Source of the DNA: Alteromonas sp. BMJM2
Lineage (GTDB): Bacteria > Pseudomonadota > Gammaproteobacteria > Enterobacterales > Alteromonadaceae
Assembly: GCF_027257845.1 (NCBI RefSeq)
Contig: NZ_JAPVOT010000008.1
Location: 148,445 to 212,444, forward strand
Reading direction: 5' to 3'
Length of the DNA stretch: 64,000 nt
Shown here: in pieces, positions 1 to 9,046 of the stretch
Layout: every line of letters starts with the position of its first letter
Position numbering within the stretch: position 1 is the stretch's first letter
The notes under the pieces: generated by a model
Seen by the model: only the letters and a program-made list of their open reading frames with translations
The model's database searches: none
Told to the model about the DNA's origin: nothing
Made by a program: the position numbers and the translations under genes

Positions 1-1187
1 ACAATAGCAATATACTGATCGGCAGTGACTAAGTTTGTCGCGAAGCACGTCATGATGGTTCGACTTACCATATCACCAGCAGATTTAGCGCCCAGTAAAA
101 TAGTGGTCACAGCACGTTTGAGTAGCCCGACTCGCTCCAGCACAGCGCCAAAAGACATCGCACATATTATTAGCCATATTGTATTGAGCATAGAGGACAT
201 GCCGCCTCTAGATAATAAGCTATTTAAATTCTCATCCGGCGTTGAAAAGCTCACACCGTCAAACAAAGCTGTCCATACTACTTTTAATGCACCAATACTT
301 GCCGTGTCGTCGGCATTAGCCATTGCAGCAACAACATCCCATTGAAATATAACAGCCCAGATTCCACCGAGTAAGGCTCCAATAAATACCGCTGGGAACG
401 CTGGCATTTTTTTAATTGCTAATGTAAGCAATACAATAAGTGGAACAAGAAGGTGCCAACCAAGATTAAAGGACTCATTTAACAGTTGCTGCATTTGCTC
501 AATGCGCTCAGCTTTCGCCTCACCCACTTCGCTAAAGCCAATAACAGTAAAAAGTATAAGCGCAATAACGAAACTTGGGATTGTGGTCCAGAGCATGTAG
601 CGAATGTGGTCGAAAAGATCGGTACCTGCTACTGCTGGCGCTAAGTTAGTGGTTTCAGAAAGAGGGGAGATTTTATCACCGAAATAGGCACCAGACACCA
701 CCGCCCCCGCAGTGATAGCCGCTGACATTTCCATACCCGCTGAAACGCCCATTAACGCAACACCCACGGTAGCTGCAGTTGTCCACGAACTGCCTATACT
801 CATGGCAACCACAGCACATATTAAACACGTCGCGGCATAGAAAAATGAAGGGTTAAGTAACTCAAGTCCAAAGTAAATGAGTGTAGGTACCGTTCCCGAT
901 AGCATCCATGTGCCAATTAAGGACCCAACAGCTAGTAATATTAAACATGCACCCAATGACATTGAAATGCCATCGACTATGCCTTTTTCTATTATCTTCC
1001 AGCTGTAGCCGTTTTTCATGCCAATAATGGCTGCCATACCCATAGCCAATAATAGTGCTATTTGATTGGGGCCATAAGACGAATTGTCTTCAAACAGATA
1101 TACGGCTGTTCCCATCATGAGAACTAGCGCAACAATAGGTATTAATGCATCGAGAAGTGAAGGTGTTTTTAACTCTTTATTAGTCAT
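1..1187 (-). CDS. nhaC: NhaC-family Na+/H+ antiporter, 3' part missing
   Basis: Integral inner-membrane antiporter of the NhaC family, expected to exchange Na+ for H+ (some members exchange malate/lactate). About 395 codons are visible from the ATG at 1185-1187; the stop lies beyond the left edge. The translation starts MTNKELKTPSLLDALIPIV and contains many hydrophobic segments. The stretch SIGSSWTTAATVGVALMG followed by GAYFGDKISPLSETTNLA is typical of NhaC transporters. The gene lies 83 bp downstream of the NSS symporter stop on the same strand, so the two could be cotranscribed. Family call is firm; the exact substrate is not determined. Confidence 0.88.
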   Translation of the reverse strand, partial: MTNKELKTPSLLDALIPIVALVLMMGTAVYLFEDNSSYGPNQIALLLAMGMAAIIGMKNGYSWKIIEKGIVDGISMSLGACLILLAVGSLIGTWMLSGTVPTLIYFGLELLNPSFFYAATCLICAVVAMSIGSSWTTAATVGVALMGVSAGMEMSAAITAGAVVSGAYFGDKISPLSETTNLAPAVAGTDLFDHIRYMLWTTIPSFVIALILFTVIGFSEVGEAKAERIEQMQQLLNESFNLGWHLLVPLIVLLTLAIKKMPAFPAVFIGALLGGIWAVIFQWDVVAAMANADDTASIGALKVVWTALFDGVSFSTPDENLNSLLSRGGMSSMLNTIWLIICAMSFGAVLERVGLLKRAVTTILLGAKSAGDMVSRTIMTCFATNLVTADQYIAI

Positions 1188-1270
1188 TGTTATTATTTTA
1201 ATAAACCTTTTTGAAAGCTACTTAATTTGCGAACTACTCATGTTGGATCGATTCGCTGACAATGCAGTAT

Positions 1271-2605
1271 TTAAAAAACAGAACGATAAAACATTAGCGC
1301 AATGATAACAGGGCAGACAAAGCGAACATACCATGGCCAAATCTTCCAAAATAAACCGTGTTCTACATTTTCATTGCCTTCTTTTAGTTCAGCTAAAATG
1401 GCATCTCTGCGCCACACCCAACCGGCAAATATACATAGGGTTAAACCTAACAATGGTTGGCTATATTCTGTTGTCAAAGCAATAACGAAGCCAAACAACA
1501 TTTCAAAATTAAAAATTATGATGCAACTTAAAACAAAAATTAACGCTGTCATAAACACGACTGCTGCGCCGCGCTTTAGGCCTTTACTTTCTACCAAGAA
1601 CGCTACCGGTACTTCTAACATTGAAATCGAAGAAGTCACCGCCGCAATCGCCATGAGTGCGAAGAAAGTAAATGACACCAATACGCCTACAGTGCCAATA
1701 GTATCAAATAATGCAGGAAGTACTTTAAAGATAAGCGTGTCGCCTTGAATTAAGGCTCCCTCTGGGGTGAATATTTCTACACCATTGTTTAGCGCTACAT
1801 ACATAGATGGAATGATAAGCATACCTGCTATTACCGCTACACCAATATCAACCAGTGCAACCGAAGCGCCAATCGTTGGCAGGTTTTCTTTTTTACTTAA
1901 GTATGAGCCATACACCAACATTGTGCCCACACCCAAAGACATTGAGAAGAAGGCTTGACCCATTGCGTTAATTAACAAGTCAGGGTCGAGTACTCGTGAG
2001 AAGTCAGGTACTAAATACGCACTCCATCCTTCACCTGCACCAGGTTGCATACTAACGTACACGATTAGCGCTAGTATAAGAATGACCAAGGTAGGCATTA
2101 ATCTTACAGACCATTTCTCGATACCGGCTTTAACACCACCCACGACGATATACGCAGTTAGCATCATAAATATTGCACAAAAAATAACGTTACGCGTAAC
2201 TGAAGAAGTAAGCAGCCAATCGCTTGCAGACTGCAGTCCTACTAGTCTTACCGCTGAGTCAGCAAAGTAAACCAGCATCCACCCACCGACAATGGCATAG
2301 AAGGCTAAAATAAGAGAAACAGTAACACAGCCCCAAATACCGGTTGCTCTACCTACATAACTACCTGATATTTTGCCCAGCGCGTCGACCATATTTGAGC
2401 GTGTACTGCGCCCTATGATTAACTCGGCCATTAAAACAGGATAAGCAAGAACAAAGGCCAGTAATAAATAAACGAGTACAAATGCAGCACCACCGTTACT
2501 TGCTACTTTTGTTGGGAAACCCCAGATATTCCCAAGTCCAACCGCAGATCCTGCAGCCGCTAGCACGAATCCTATTCGAGAAGAAAACTCGCCTCTTATC
2601 GCCAT
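1271..2605 (-). CDS. Sodium-dependent transporter, NSS/SNF family
   Basis: A 444-residue inner-membrane symporter of the neurotransmitter:sodium symporter family (LeuT fold), which uses the Na+ gradient to take up amino acids or related compounds. The first helix carries the family hallmark AGSAVGLGNIWGFP at residues 18-31, the unwound segment that binds Na+ and substrate. About 11-12 hydrophobic segments follow and the length fits bacterial members. The start ATG at 2603-2605 directly precedes the conserved N-terminus. The gene stands next to the NhaC antiporter; both depend on sodium, which suits a marine organism. Substrate cannot be deduced from sequence alone. Confidence 0.9.
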   Translation of the reverse strand: MAIRGEFSSRIGFVLAAAGSAVGLGNIWGFPTKVASNGGAAFVLVYLLLAFVLAYPVLMAELIIGRSTRSNMVDALGKISGSYVGRATGIWGCVTVSLILAFYAIVGGWMLVYFADSAVRLVGLQSASDWLLTSSVTRNVIFCAIFMMLTAYIVVGGVKAGIEKWSVRLMPTLVILILALIVYVSMQPGAGEGWSAYLVPDFSRVLDPDLLINAMGQAFFSMSLGVGTMLVYGSYLSKKENLPTIGASVALVDIGVAVIAGMLIIPSMYVALNNGVEIFTPEGALIQGDTLIFKVLPALFDTIGTVGVLVSFTFFALMAIAAVTSSISMLEVPVAFLVESKGLKRGAAVVFMTALIFVLSCIIIFNFEMLFGFVIALTTEYSQPLLGLTLCIFAGWVWRRDAILAELKEGNENVEHGLFWKIWPWYVRFVCPVIIALMFYRSVF

Positions 2606-2649
2606 GTTATTTGCCTTTATTATTGTTGTAATATTTGTATAGACACAAA

Positions 2650-2678
2650 AAAAGGGCTGGCCCTAGACCAGCCCTTTT
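2650..2678 (-). terminator. Terminator after prc
   Basis: An 11-bp perfect stem, AAAAGGGCTGG pairing with CCAGCCCTTTT across the 7-nt loop CCCTAGA. Read on the minus strand it ends in a run of T and lies 11 bp past the prc stop, so it should terminate the SIMPL-msrC-proQ-prc transcript. Confidence 0.85.
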
Positions 2679-2688
2679 CCGACAGCGC

Positions 2689-4731
2689 TTAATGTGTAGT
2701 AATAGCGTATCGGCCTGTTTCAATCATATCGAAAGTAATATTTGCTGCCTCGTCTAAAAACGGGTCTAACTCTTCCATGTCTTCTGGAAGGTCATCAAGC
2801 GCGGTTACCGGCTCTAAGCCTAGACGCTGAAGGCGTTCGTTAGCGCGTGCTAATGATTTTACCTCAGCTTCTTTTTTCTTGGCTTCTCTTTCAGCCTTAA
2901 CCAGTGATATGAAATCTTTGTCTTTATTCTTTTTGTATTCCTCGATGTCATCATTAATGTATGAAAACTCGGGGTTTTGCATAATTCGTTTACTGTGCTT
3001 CGCTGACAATACGTCTAACGCAGATTGGCCGTCAGCAAACGTAGTGTAGTTAGCCCTGTTAATGCTATCCCATGGAAGCGCGTTATCAGCCTGACTTTCG
3101 CCCCATTCTGCAGGTTCGATAGCCGAGGGATACAAAATATCGGGAATAACACCTTTATGTTGTGTGCTGCCGCCATCAATTCGATAAAACTTAGCAATAG
3201 TAAACTGTACGCTGCCTAACGGGTTGTCGTACAGGTCGTAAATTTTACCTAGGCCACGATGCTGCTGAACCGTACCTTTACCGAAGGTTTGCTCACCAAC
3301 AATTAAGGCGCGATTGTAGTCTTGCATTGCTGCTGCAAAAATTTCTGAGGCTGATGCGCTGTAACGGTCAACAAGCACAGTCAGTGGGCCGTCATAAGCC
3401 ACTTTCCCATCGGTGTCACGATTAACGCTAATCTTAGATTGTCCGTATCGAATTTGAACCACGGGACCTTTTTCAATGAACAGTCCAGACAGCAATGTTG
3501 CTTCTGTTAACGAACCGCCGCCATTGCCGCGAAGGTCGACAATAACGCCTTTCACGTTTTGTGACTTTAACGCTTCAATTTCTTTTGCAACGTCAACACT
3601 TAGGTTGTTGTAAAAACTAGGAATGGTAATAACGCCTAAGGGCTGCCCTGAATGCGGACCTTCCTCAGGTACATACACTTCAGACTTTGCCGCTCTATCT
3701 TCCAGTTTTATCTTATCTCTGGTTAGCTTTACTACTGATGTTGTTTTTGATTCTGTTGCGCCCTTCTCTACTTGCAAGCGCACCAAGCTGCCCTTTGGAC
3801 CTTTAATCAACTCGACAACTTCGTCGAGTCTCCATCCAATAACATCAACAAACTCTTCATCGTCTTGAGCTACACCAACAATTTTGTCTTCTGGCTTGAT
3901 TGCCCCAGACTGATCTGCTGGACCACCTGGCACTACACTCTTGATAATGGTGTAGTCATCTTCGCTCTGCAGTACCGCACCTATACCTTCAAATGATAAG
4001 TTCATTTCCATTTGGAAACGGTCTGCATTTCGAGGAGAAAGGTAACTCGTATGTGCTTCGATAGTTCTTGCAAACGCGTTCATGGCAGTTTGAAAAACAT
4101 CTTCGCTTTTCGCCTGCTTTGTACGTTTTATTGCACGGGTATAACGCTTAGTAAGTAGCTCTTTCGCTTCTTCCCAGGTTTTATCCGCCAATATCAGGTT
4201 CAGCGCATCGTATTTAACTCGCTGACGCCAAATTTCGTCAAGTTCGTCAGTGTCTTTCGCCCAATCGGCGTCTTCTCTGTCGTAATAGAACTTGTCGTTT
4301 TCTTTAGCAAAATCAAAAGGCCCGTCGTCTAGCAGTGCTAGAGCATATTCATAACGCTCTACTCTGCGCCTTGCCGTAACGTTATACATGTCATAAGCGA
4401 TAGATAAATTACCTTTACCTAACGCATCGTCAAACAAGTCTCGATACTTTTCGAAGCTCACCACATCGTCTAATAGAAGCACTTGCTTGTTGTGGTCAAG
4501 AGACTCGATAAAACGCTGATAAACGCGGGCTGATAGAAGATTATCCAACGAAATTTCTTTGTAGTGAGCGCGAGTGAATAAAGCACTGACTCTCTTAGCT
4601 GCCACGCTGTGCTGAGATTCCTGTTGAAGGATAGGAAGCTCATCAACGTCAGGTGTTGATGTAACTGCACCAGCACCGACGCCTACCGTCAAAAAAGCGC
4701 TAGCAATAGAAATTCGAAGGATATCTTTCAT
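2689..4731 (-). CDS. prc: Carboxy-terminal (tail-specific) protease Prc/Tsp
   Basis: Periplasmic S41-family serine protease that degrades proteins from the C-terminus, including mis-tagged proteins and peptidoglycan hydrolases. The 680-residue length matches E. coli Prc (682). A signal peptide lies at residues 1-22. A PDZ domain (about 245-330, with EGIGAVLQ and PGGPADQSG) recognises C-termini. The S41 catalytic part contains RYSASASEIFAAAM near residue 455 (serine) and TFGKGTVQQ near 482 (lysine), the Ser/Lys dyad. A C-terminal helical DUF3340-type region, rich in charged residues (KKNKDKD, AEREAKKKEAE), completes the protein. It starts 2 bp after the proQ stop, as in other gammaproteobacteria. 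Confidence 0.97.
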   Translation of the reverse strand: MKDILRISIASAFLTVGVGAGAVTSTPDVDELPILQQESQHSVAAKRVSALFTRAHYKEISLDNLLSARVYQRFIESLDHNKQVLLLDDVVSFEKYRDLFDDALGKGNLSIAYDMYNVTARRRVERYEYALALLDDGPFDFAKENDKFYYDREDADWAKDTDELDEIWRQRVKYDALNLILADKTWEEAKELLTKRYTRAIKRTKQAKSEDVFQTAMNAFARTIEAHTSYLSPRNADRFQMEMNLSFEGIGAVLQSEDDYTIIKSVVPGGPADQSGAIKPEDKIVGVAQDDEEFVDVIGWRLDEVVELIKGPKGSLVRLQVEKGATESKTTSVVKLTRDKIKLEDRAAKSEVYVPEEGPHSGQPLGVITIPSFYNNLSVDVAKEIEALKSQNVKGVIVDLRGNGGGSLTEATLLSGLFIEKGPVVQIRYGQSKISVNRDTDGKVAYDGPLTVLVDRYSASASEIFAAAMQDYNRALIVGEQTFGKGTVQQHRGLGKIYDLYDNPLGSVQFTIAKFYRIDGGSTQHKGVIPDILYPSAIEPAEWGESQADNALPWDSINRANYTTFADGQSALDVLSAKHSKRIMQNPEFSYINDDIEEYKKNKDKDFISLVKAEREAKKKEAEVKSLARANERLQRLGLEPVTALDDLPEDMEELDPFLDEAANITFDMIETGRYAITTH

Positions 4732-4733
4732 AT

Positions 4734-5402
4734 TTACGACCTCTTGGAACGTGCCAAACGTAAAGCATCTGCTTTTACTTTTACCACCATACCTGTATCA
4801 AGTTGAACATGAATACCGTCTTTAGCAATCTCGGTGATAGCCGCTGGCATAGGTTCTTTACCTAACTTCACGGTGACGCGAGTGCCTTGCTTCATGTCAT
4901 CTTCGGTTAACTTAGCAGGTGGTGTAGTATTTGGTCTGCTATTCTTCGCTTTAGTTCCGCGCTTTGTCTCAGGTTGCGCAGAATTAGCCGTTTTTTCGCC
5001 TTTAGGACGATTAAATTGACGCTTTTCTGAACGCGTAGGCTGCTGTGCTAGCTTTGCCTTACGTTTTTCAGCAGCCTTAGCTTTACTCTCTTCGAGTTGC
5101 TTTTGCGCATGATCTGAATGTTCTTTCTCAATTGCTTCGCCCTTTTCACCATCAAGGTCAACGCGGTGAGCGCCTTCCTTAATGCTGTAGAGGTAACGCC
5201 AGCTGTTAGTGTAATGACGAAGGGTTGAGCGTAAAAGTGTTTTACTTACGCGCTCTTCGTCGTCTAACCGTTGGGCAAGATCTTGAAAAATACCAATCTT
5301 AAGTGGGAGGGCCTCACCTTCAATGCTAAAACATTTTGGAAAGGTCTCTGCAAGGAAAGCAATAACTTCCTTACTCGTAGTAAACTTCTCTGTTGATTCC
5401 AT
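4734..5402 (-). CDS. proQ: RNA chaperone ProQ
   Basis: Global RNA-binding protein of the ProQ/FinO family that stabilises small RNAs and mRNA 3' ends. The 222 residues show the expected three parts: an N-terminal FinO-like domain (about 5-115, with IAFLAETFPKCF and LPLKIGIFQDL), a basic low-complexity linker rich in K, R, Q and A (about 90-170), and a C-terminal Tudor-like domain (about 170-220, with GTRVTVKLGKEPMPA). The position immediately before prc is conserved in gammaproteobacteria. A ProQ in the genome fits the presence of structured small RNAs such as the candidate near 8.9 kb; a direct interaction is only conjecture. Confidence 0.96.
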   Translation of the reverse strand: MESTEKFTTSKEVIAFLAETFPKCFSIEGEALPLKIGIFQDLAQRLDDEERVSKTLLRSTLRHYTNSWRYLYSIKEGAHRVDLDGEKGEAIEKEHSDHAQKQLEESKAKAAEKRKAKLAQQPTRSEKRQFNRPKGEKTANSAQPETKRGTKAKNSRPNTTPPAKLTEDDMKQGTRVTVKLGKEPMPAAITEIAKDGIHVQLDTGMVVKVKADALRLARSKRS

Positions 5403-5418
5403 TAACTTTCTAAATTAT

Positions 5419-5709
5419 TCAGGAGATTTCATCGTTATTTGCATCATCCCAAGTTGCCAGCGTGTGGTCAACCCAATCGAGCAATTCGTCGTCATCAATT
5501 TCTAATAAATGTGCATCTTGTTGCCAAGACTCCCAAGCGTAGTGCAAAATTTGCTCTAAACGCTGTGTTTCTATATCCTCTTCAGCAGCATCATATATTC
5601 CGTGAAGAATGAAGTTTAAACGTTCAGATGCCTCATCTGGGTCATCATGAACGTCTTCCATGTCCTCGAATGTAGATAATACTACATGAATATCGACGTT
5701 TGATTTCAT
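5419..5709 (-). CDS. Small acidic protein of unknown function
   Basis: A 96-residue, very acidic protein that I do not recognise. It is rich in D and E throughout (for example DVHDDPDEAS, AAEEDIETQR, EIDDDELLDW) and has several tryptophans in the C-terminal half (WESWQQD, LLDWVDHTLATW). No signal peptide or membrane segment is seen. Its ATG overlaps the stop of the methionine-sulfoxide reductase gene by 4 bp (ATGA), implying translational coupling, and proQ follows 16 bp later. The tight coupling supports a real gene. The acidic charge beside the basic protein ProQ may be meaningful, but no function can be assigned. Confidence 0.8.
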   Translation of the reverse strand: MKSNVDIHVVLSTFEDMEDVHDDPDEASERLNFILHGIYDAAEEDIETQRLEQILHYAWESWQQDAHLLEIDDDELLDWVDHTLATWDDANNDEIS

Positions 5710-6164
5710 AGTGCTTGCTGAGTCGCGATCAGTATTTTCGCAATTTCGACAAGGCCATCCTCATCATCTTGCGTAAAACGGGCGTGGTTTGGGCTATCAA
5801 TATCTAGTACCCCGATTAGTGCATTATTAACCACGATTGGAACAACGATTTCAGAATTTGACGCCGCATCGCATGCTATGTGGCCATCAAATCCGTGAAC
5901 ATCGTCAATTCGTTGAACGGTTTGTGTAGATGCACTGGTACCGCAAACACCTTTACCCATCGGAATTCGAATGCAGGCAGGCTGGCCCTGAAAAGGACCA
6001 AGAACAAGCTGTTCGTCTTTGTATAGGTAAAAACCAGCCCAATTAACATCTTCGAGACCATTAAACAGCAGTGCACTGATGTTTGCCATGTTGGCAATTA
6101 AGTCCTGCTCGCCCGACACTAAGCTTTTCGCTTGGCTTATCAACTGGTTATATTGTTGTTTCAA
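5706..6164 (-). CDS. msrC: Free methionine-(R)-sulfoxide reductase (GAF domain)
   Basis: Cytosolic enzyme that reduces free methionine-R-sulfoxide back to methionine with thioredoxin as electron donor. The 152 residues form a single GAF domain. The three cysteines of the family are present at C64 (PACIRI), C74 (GVCGTS) and C98 (HIACDA); their spacing of 10 and 24 residues equals that of C84, C94 and C118 in E. coli YebR. The motif GIYDIDSP-like sequence near the end reads IGVLDIDSPNHARF. It lies 12 bp after the SIMPL gene and overlaps the next gene by 4 bp, so it belongs to the proQ-prc transcription unit. Confidence 0.94.
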   Translation of the reverse strand: MKQQYNQLISQAKSLVSGEQDLIANMANISALLFNGLEDVNWAGFYLYKDEQLVLGPFQGQPACIRIPMGKGVCGTSASTQTVQRIDDVHGFDGHIACDAASNSEIVVPIVVNNALIGVLDIDSPNHARFTQDDEDGLVEIAKILIATQQAL

Positions 6165-6176
6165 ACGGTGACCCTG

Positions 6177-6923
6177 TTATTGATTAATAGTAAACGTAAC
6201 ATTTACACGGGCGTTTACGCTTTCTTGTCCTGGCAGAGACAGTGACATTTCTTTTGCAAACGTATCGGCACGCATAACTGGTATCGGCATATTGCCACCA
6301 GATTCAGATATTGCAACCACTTCACCCACTTCTACACCTAATTCTTTTGCTAACATCTGTGCTCTATTCTTTGCATCAGCGACCGCTGTTACCAACGCTT
6401 TCTGATAGACAGAGGCTTCACCCATGTTTATAAAATTGAATTGTTGGATACGATCAACACCTCTTTTGAGTACGCCATCAAGCACACGATCGTAATTTTC
6501 TAAATCTGTTGAGGTAATGGCGATTTCTCTAGACAGTGTAAAACCATCTTGTTCTCTACCCTGCGGCGTATTGGTGTATCGAGGAGAAAGACGTACTTGC
6601 ATACTTTGAATATAACGCTCTTCGATTCCCTCTTCTAATAAGAAACTAACGATAGATGTTAAATCGTTTTCAAGCTGCCCATTGAGCTTTGTTACCGTTG
6701 AGCCTTGTTCTTCAACGATAAAGGTAACGGAGTAAGCATTAGGTGTAACATCAATAGCGCCAACCCCTTGTACGGTTATCGTTCCCGATGCAGTGTTTGC
6801 TGCTGGCGATGCGCTTTCCTTGCTAGCCTCACTGCTCGTTTCGGAATGCGCATAGCTTTGCGACCCATATAGCAGAGCCGCAGAAACAATGAGTGTCTTG
6901 GTGAATATAAGCAGGTTTTGCAT
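6177..6923 (-). CDS. SIMPL domain (DUF541) periplasmic protein
   Basis: A 248-residue exported protein of the SIMPL/DUF541 family (E. coli YggE relatives), linked in other bacteria to oxidative stress but without a settled biochemical role. Residues 1-26 form a signal peptide ending SQSYAHS. The family pattern GTITVQGVGAIDVTPNAYS begins near residue 46, and TAVADAKNRAQMLAKELG near residue 180 is the conserved helix. It is the first gene of the run leading through msrC to prc, and its pairing with a methionine-sulfoxide reductase agrees with a role in oxidative damage. Confidence 0.88.
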   Translation of the reverse strand: MQNLLIFTKTLIVSAALLYGSQSYAHSETSSEASKESASPAANTASGTITVQGVGAIDVTPNAYSVTFIVEEQGSTVTKLNGQLENDLTSIVSFLLEEGIEERYIQSMQVRLSPRYTNTPQGREQDGFTLSREIAITSTDLENYDRVLDGVLKRGVDRIQQFNFINMGEASVYQKALVTAVADAKNRAQMLAKELGVEVGEVVAISESGGNMPIPVMRADTFAKEMSLSLPGQESVNARVNVTFTINQ

Positions 6924-7317
6924 GTCAGTTCCTTAAATCGAAATTGGCGTTTAGCGTAAAGCATCCAGTTTATCTCATCATATATGAACCTTAGTTGAAT
7001 AGATAACAAGACTTAGACTCTATATTCATCTGAGTTGAGCAACGTTAGATACGAAATAAATTTTGAAAAAGGAGCACGTTCAATCTACAGAAACCATGAC
7101 GGACTCGAGGCCTACTGAGGTGAGTATAAATCTGTGTTCAAAGACTTAGATGGTCGAAATTACAGCTTTAGTTAAGAAAAAGCTCGGAGTTGAGACGGGA
7201 TAACCAAACGCATCGCACTATGGTGGAAAGGCTAAGTTTTAACACATAAAGCTGGGGCAGCTATCGTGCCGCCAGCTCTAGGGTTGACTGTATTAATGGT
7301 TGATTAAAATAGCCATT
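6924..7317. other. Intergenic region, 394 bp, with one hairpin
   Basis: No gene can be supported here. The left part should hold the promoter of the minus-strand SIMPL operon. At 7250-7277 an imperfect hairpin (AGCTGGCGGCA with TGCCCCAGCT on the minus strand, one bulge) lies about 40 bp beyond the aminotransferase stop and is followed by TTTATGT, so it may be a weak terminator for that gene. A plus-strand reading near 7040-7110 looks faintly protein-like but has stops and no usable start. Confidence 0.4.
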
Positions 7318-8463
7318 TTACTTAAGTACGGTTTTAAGCGACGCGATACAGTGATCGATGTTGCGCTGTTTACAGGCATATCCCATAAGACCAATACGCC
7401 ATACCTTTCCAGCATGTTCTCCTAAACCAGCGCCAATTTCTAAATTAAACTCATTAAGTAACTGACTGCGTACCGCAGCGTCATCAACACCCTCGGGTAT
7501 TCGTACAACGTTGAGCTGTGGCAATCTAAAATCGCTATTTACCGCAAGCTCTAGACCAATTTCTTCAAGACCTTGTGCAAGCTTTGCATGTCCGCTTGCG
7601 TGTCTGTGCCACGCATTCTCAAGACCTTCCTCTTTCAATACGAGAAGCGATTCGTACATCGCGTACATACTGTTAACCGGTGCAGTATGGTGATAAGCAC
7701 GTTTAGCGCCCTTGCCCCAATACCCTACGATCAAATTCATATCGAGAAACCAGCTTTGCACTTTTGTTTGTCTATTTTGAATCACTGAAACTGCTTTATC
7801 ACTGAAAGACACTGGCGCTATACCGGGAACGCAACTGAGGCACTTTTGCGAACCTGAGTAGATGGCGTCTATTCCCCAGCCGTCAACATCGAGTTCGATA
7901 CCGCCAAGCGAGGTAACAGCATCAACAATAGTTAAGCAGTTATGTTTCTGAGCAAGCTCACACAGCAATTTGGCTTCGTTTCTCACCCCTGTTGAAGTCT
8001 CTGCATGGACAAATGCCACTACCTTTACATCGGGATTGGCGTTCAGCGCATCTTCTACTGCATTAAGGTCGGTCTGCTCTCCCCACGTGTTGTGGATGGT
8101 AATTGCAGTGCCGCCGCAGCGTTCTACATTTTCAACCATGCGCAAACCGAAAACACCGTTGACGCAAACAATGACTTTATCTCCAGGCTCAACAAGATTC
8201 ACAAAGCATGCTTCCATGCCAGCAGAGCCTGGGGCAGATATTGGCATTGTTAGCGCATTTTCAGTTTTAAACGCGTATTGCAGTAAGTTTTTGGTTTCAT
8301 CCATCAACTCAATGAACAAAGGGTCAAGGTGTCCTAGTGTAGGACGCGCCATGGCGTTAAGAATCCGAGGGCTTACATCAGAGGGGCCCGGTCCCATTAA
8401 AGTGCGCTCTGGTGGAATAAATGTTGATAATGATTTTGTAAATGGCGTTGTAGATGCTTTCAT
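7318..8463 (-). CDS. Class V aminotransferase, alanine/serine-glyoxylate type
   Basis: PLP-dependent fold type I enzyme that probably transaminates glyoxylate with alanine or serine to give glycine. I chose the ATG at 8461-8463 (MKASTTPFTK) because AGAGGGG lies just upstream; the frame is open for 23 more codons but those resemble no family member. This gives 381 residues, the usual length. Family motifs: TLMGPGPSDVSPRIL near the N-terminus, APGSAGMEACFVN, VDAVTSLGGIELDVD, and YSGSQKCLSCVPG, whose lysine forms the PLP Schiff base. Monocistronic. Alanine versus serine preference cannot be decided from sequence. Confidence 0.92.
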   Translation of the reverse strand: MKASTTPFTKSLSTFIPPERTLMGPGPSDVSPRILNAMARPTLGHLDPLFIELMDETKNLLQYAFKTENALTMPISAPGSAGMEACFVNLVEPGDKVIVCVNGVFGLRMVENVERCGGTAITIHNTWGEQTDLNAVEDALNANPDVKVVAFVHAETSTGVRNEAKLLCELAQKHNCLTIVDAVTSLGGIELDVDGWGIDAIYSGSQKCLSCVPGIAPVSFSDKAVSVIQNRQTKVQSWFLDMNLIVGYWGKGAKRAYHHTAPVNSMYAMYESLLVLKEEGLENAWHRHASGHAKLAQGLEEIGLELAVNSDFRLPQLNVVRIPEGVDDAAVRSQLLNEFNLEIGAGLGEHAGKVWRIGLMGYACKQRNIDHCIASLKTVLK

Positions 8464-8706
8464 ATTAGCCCCTCTTACATTCAGGAGTTTTAATTCATAG
8501 CCACATACTACAAGGTTCGTCATGTGGTACAACCATCTGTATTCAACATAAATCTTGTGAATATAGTTTTAGCTAAACATTTTCAAAATATGGAGGTATT
8601 TCAGACTTAATGGAGGGAGATTTTGACACTACATAACGGAATTTCTATCGATAACACACTTATAACTTAGTAGGTGGTGTGCAAAAAATAGGAATAATTT
8701 AATGGT

Positions 8707-8727
8707 CGAACCAGAGGCATTGGTTCG
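8707..8727. promoter_or_regulatory. Inverted repeat, possible operator
   Basis: A perfect 7-bp inverted repeat, CGAACCA and TGGTTCG, separated by 7 bases. It lies about 240 bp upstream of the aminotransferase start and about 120 bp upstream of the candidate small RNA, in A+T-rich non-coding DNA. It may be an operator or a small hairpin; no regulator is identified. Confidence 0.25.
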
Positions 8728-8830
8728 TAATGCATTGTTATTATTAAATAAATTTTTATAATAACGGTGTCACAAAAAATTAACCGTTAATTTTTTTATA
8801 AAATGCACAAAGCTATTCTATACTCAAGGT

Positions 8831-8930
8831 ACAACGTTAATACATACATTATCTCTCCCTGTAAAAGTTAGCGCACGGCTCAGAGATGAGCCATTCCCCT
8901 AGGCCCAGAACGATTGTTCTGGGCGTTTTT
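8831..8930 (+). ncRNA. Candidate small RNA with intrinsic terminator
   Basis: A strong plus-strand terminator (stem GCCCAGAAC/GTTCTGGGC at 8903-8924, then GTTTTTTA) lies between two minus-strand genes, so it ends no annotated gene. Just upstream at 8877-8892 is a second hairpin, GGCTCA/TGAGCC, closed by the GNRA tetraloop GAGA. A -10-like TATACT at 8819-8824 would start a transcript near 8831, about 100 nt long; the -35 element is poor. The 5' part holds an unpaired pyrimidine stretch TCTCTCCCTG, which could pair with purine-rich ribosome binding sites. The arrangement is that of a trans-acting sRNA. I could not match it to a named family. Confidence 0.5.
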
Positions 8931-9046
8931 TATTGGGCTAACTGTTTTATGAATTTAAGCCTTCATGCGTCTGAACTGTTATGGATCTAAATTTTATAGA
9001 TCTATTTTTTATCGAGCTGAAGTTAATGCGCAGGAACTGAGTGGCA

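Noticed and set aside
7040..7200. Protein-like reading in the gap before the SIMPL gene (RSIYRNHDGLEAY and similar)
   Set aside because: Stops occur in the frame and no start or family match is seen. It may be chance or a very old gene fragment.
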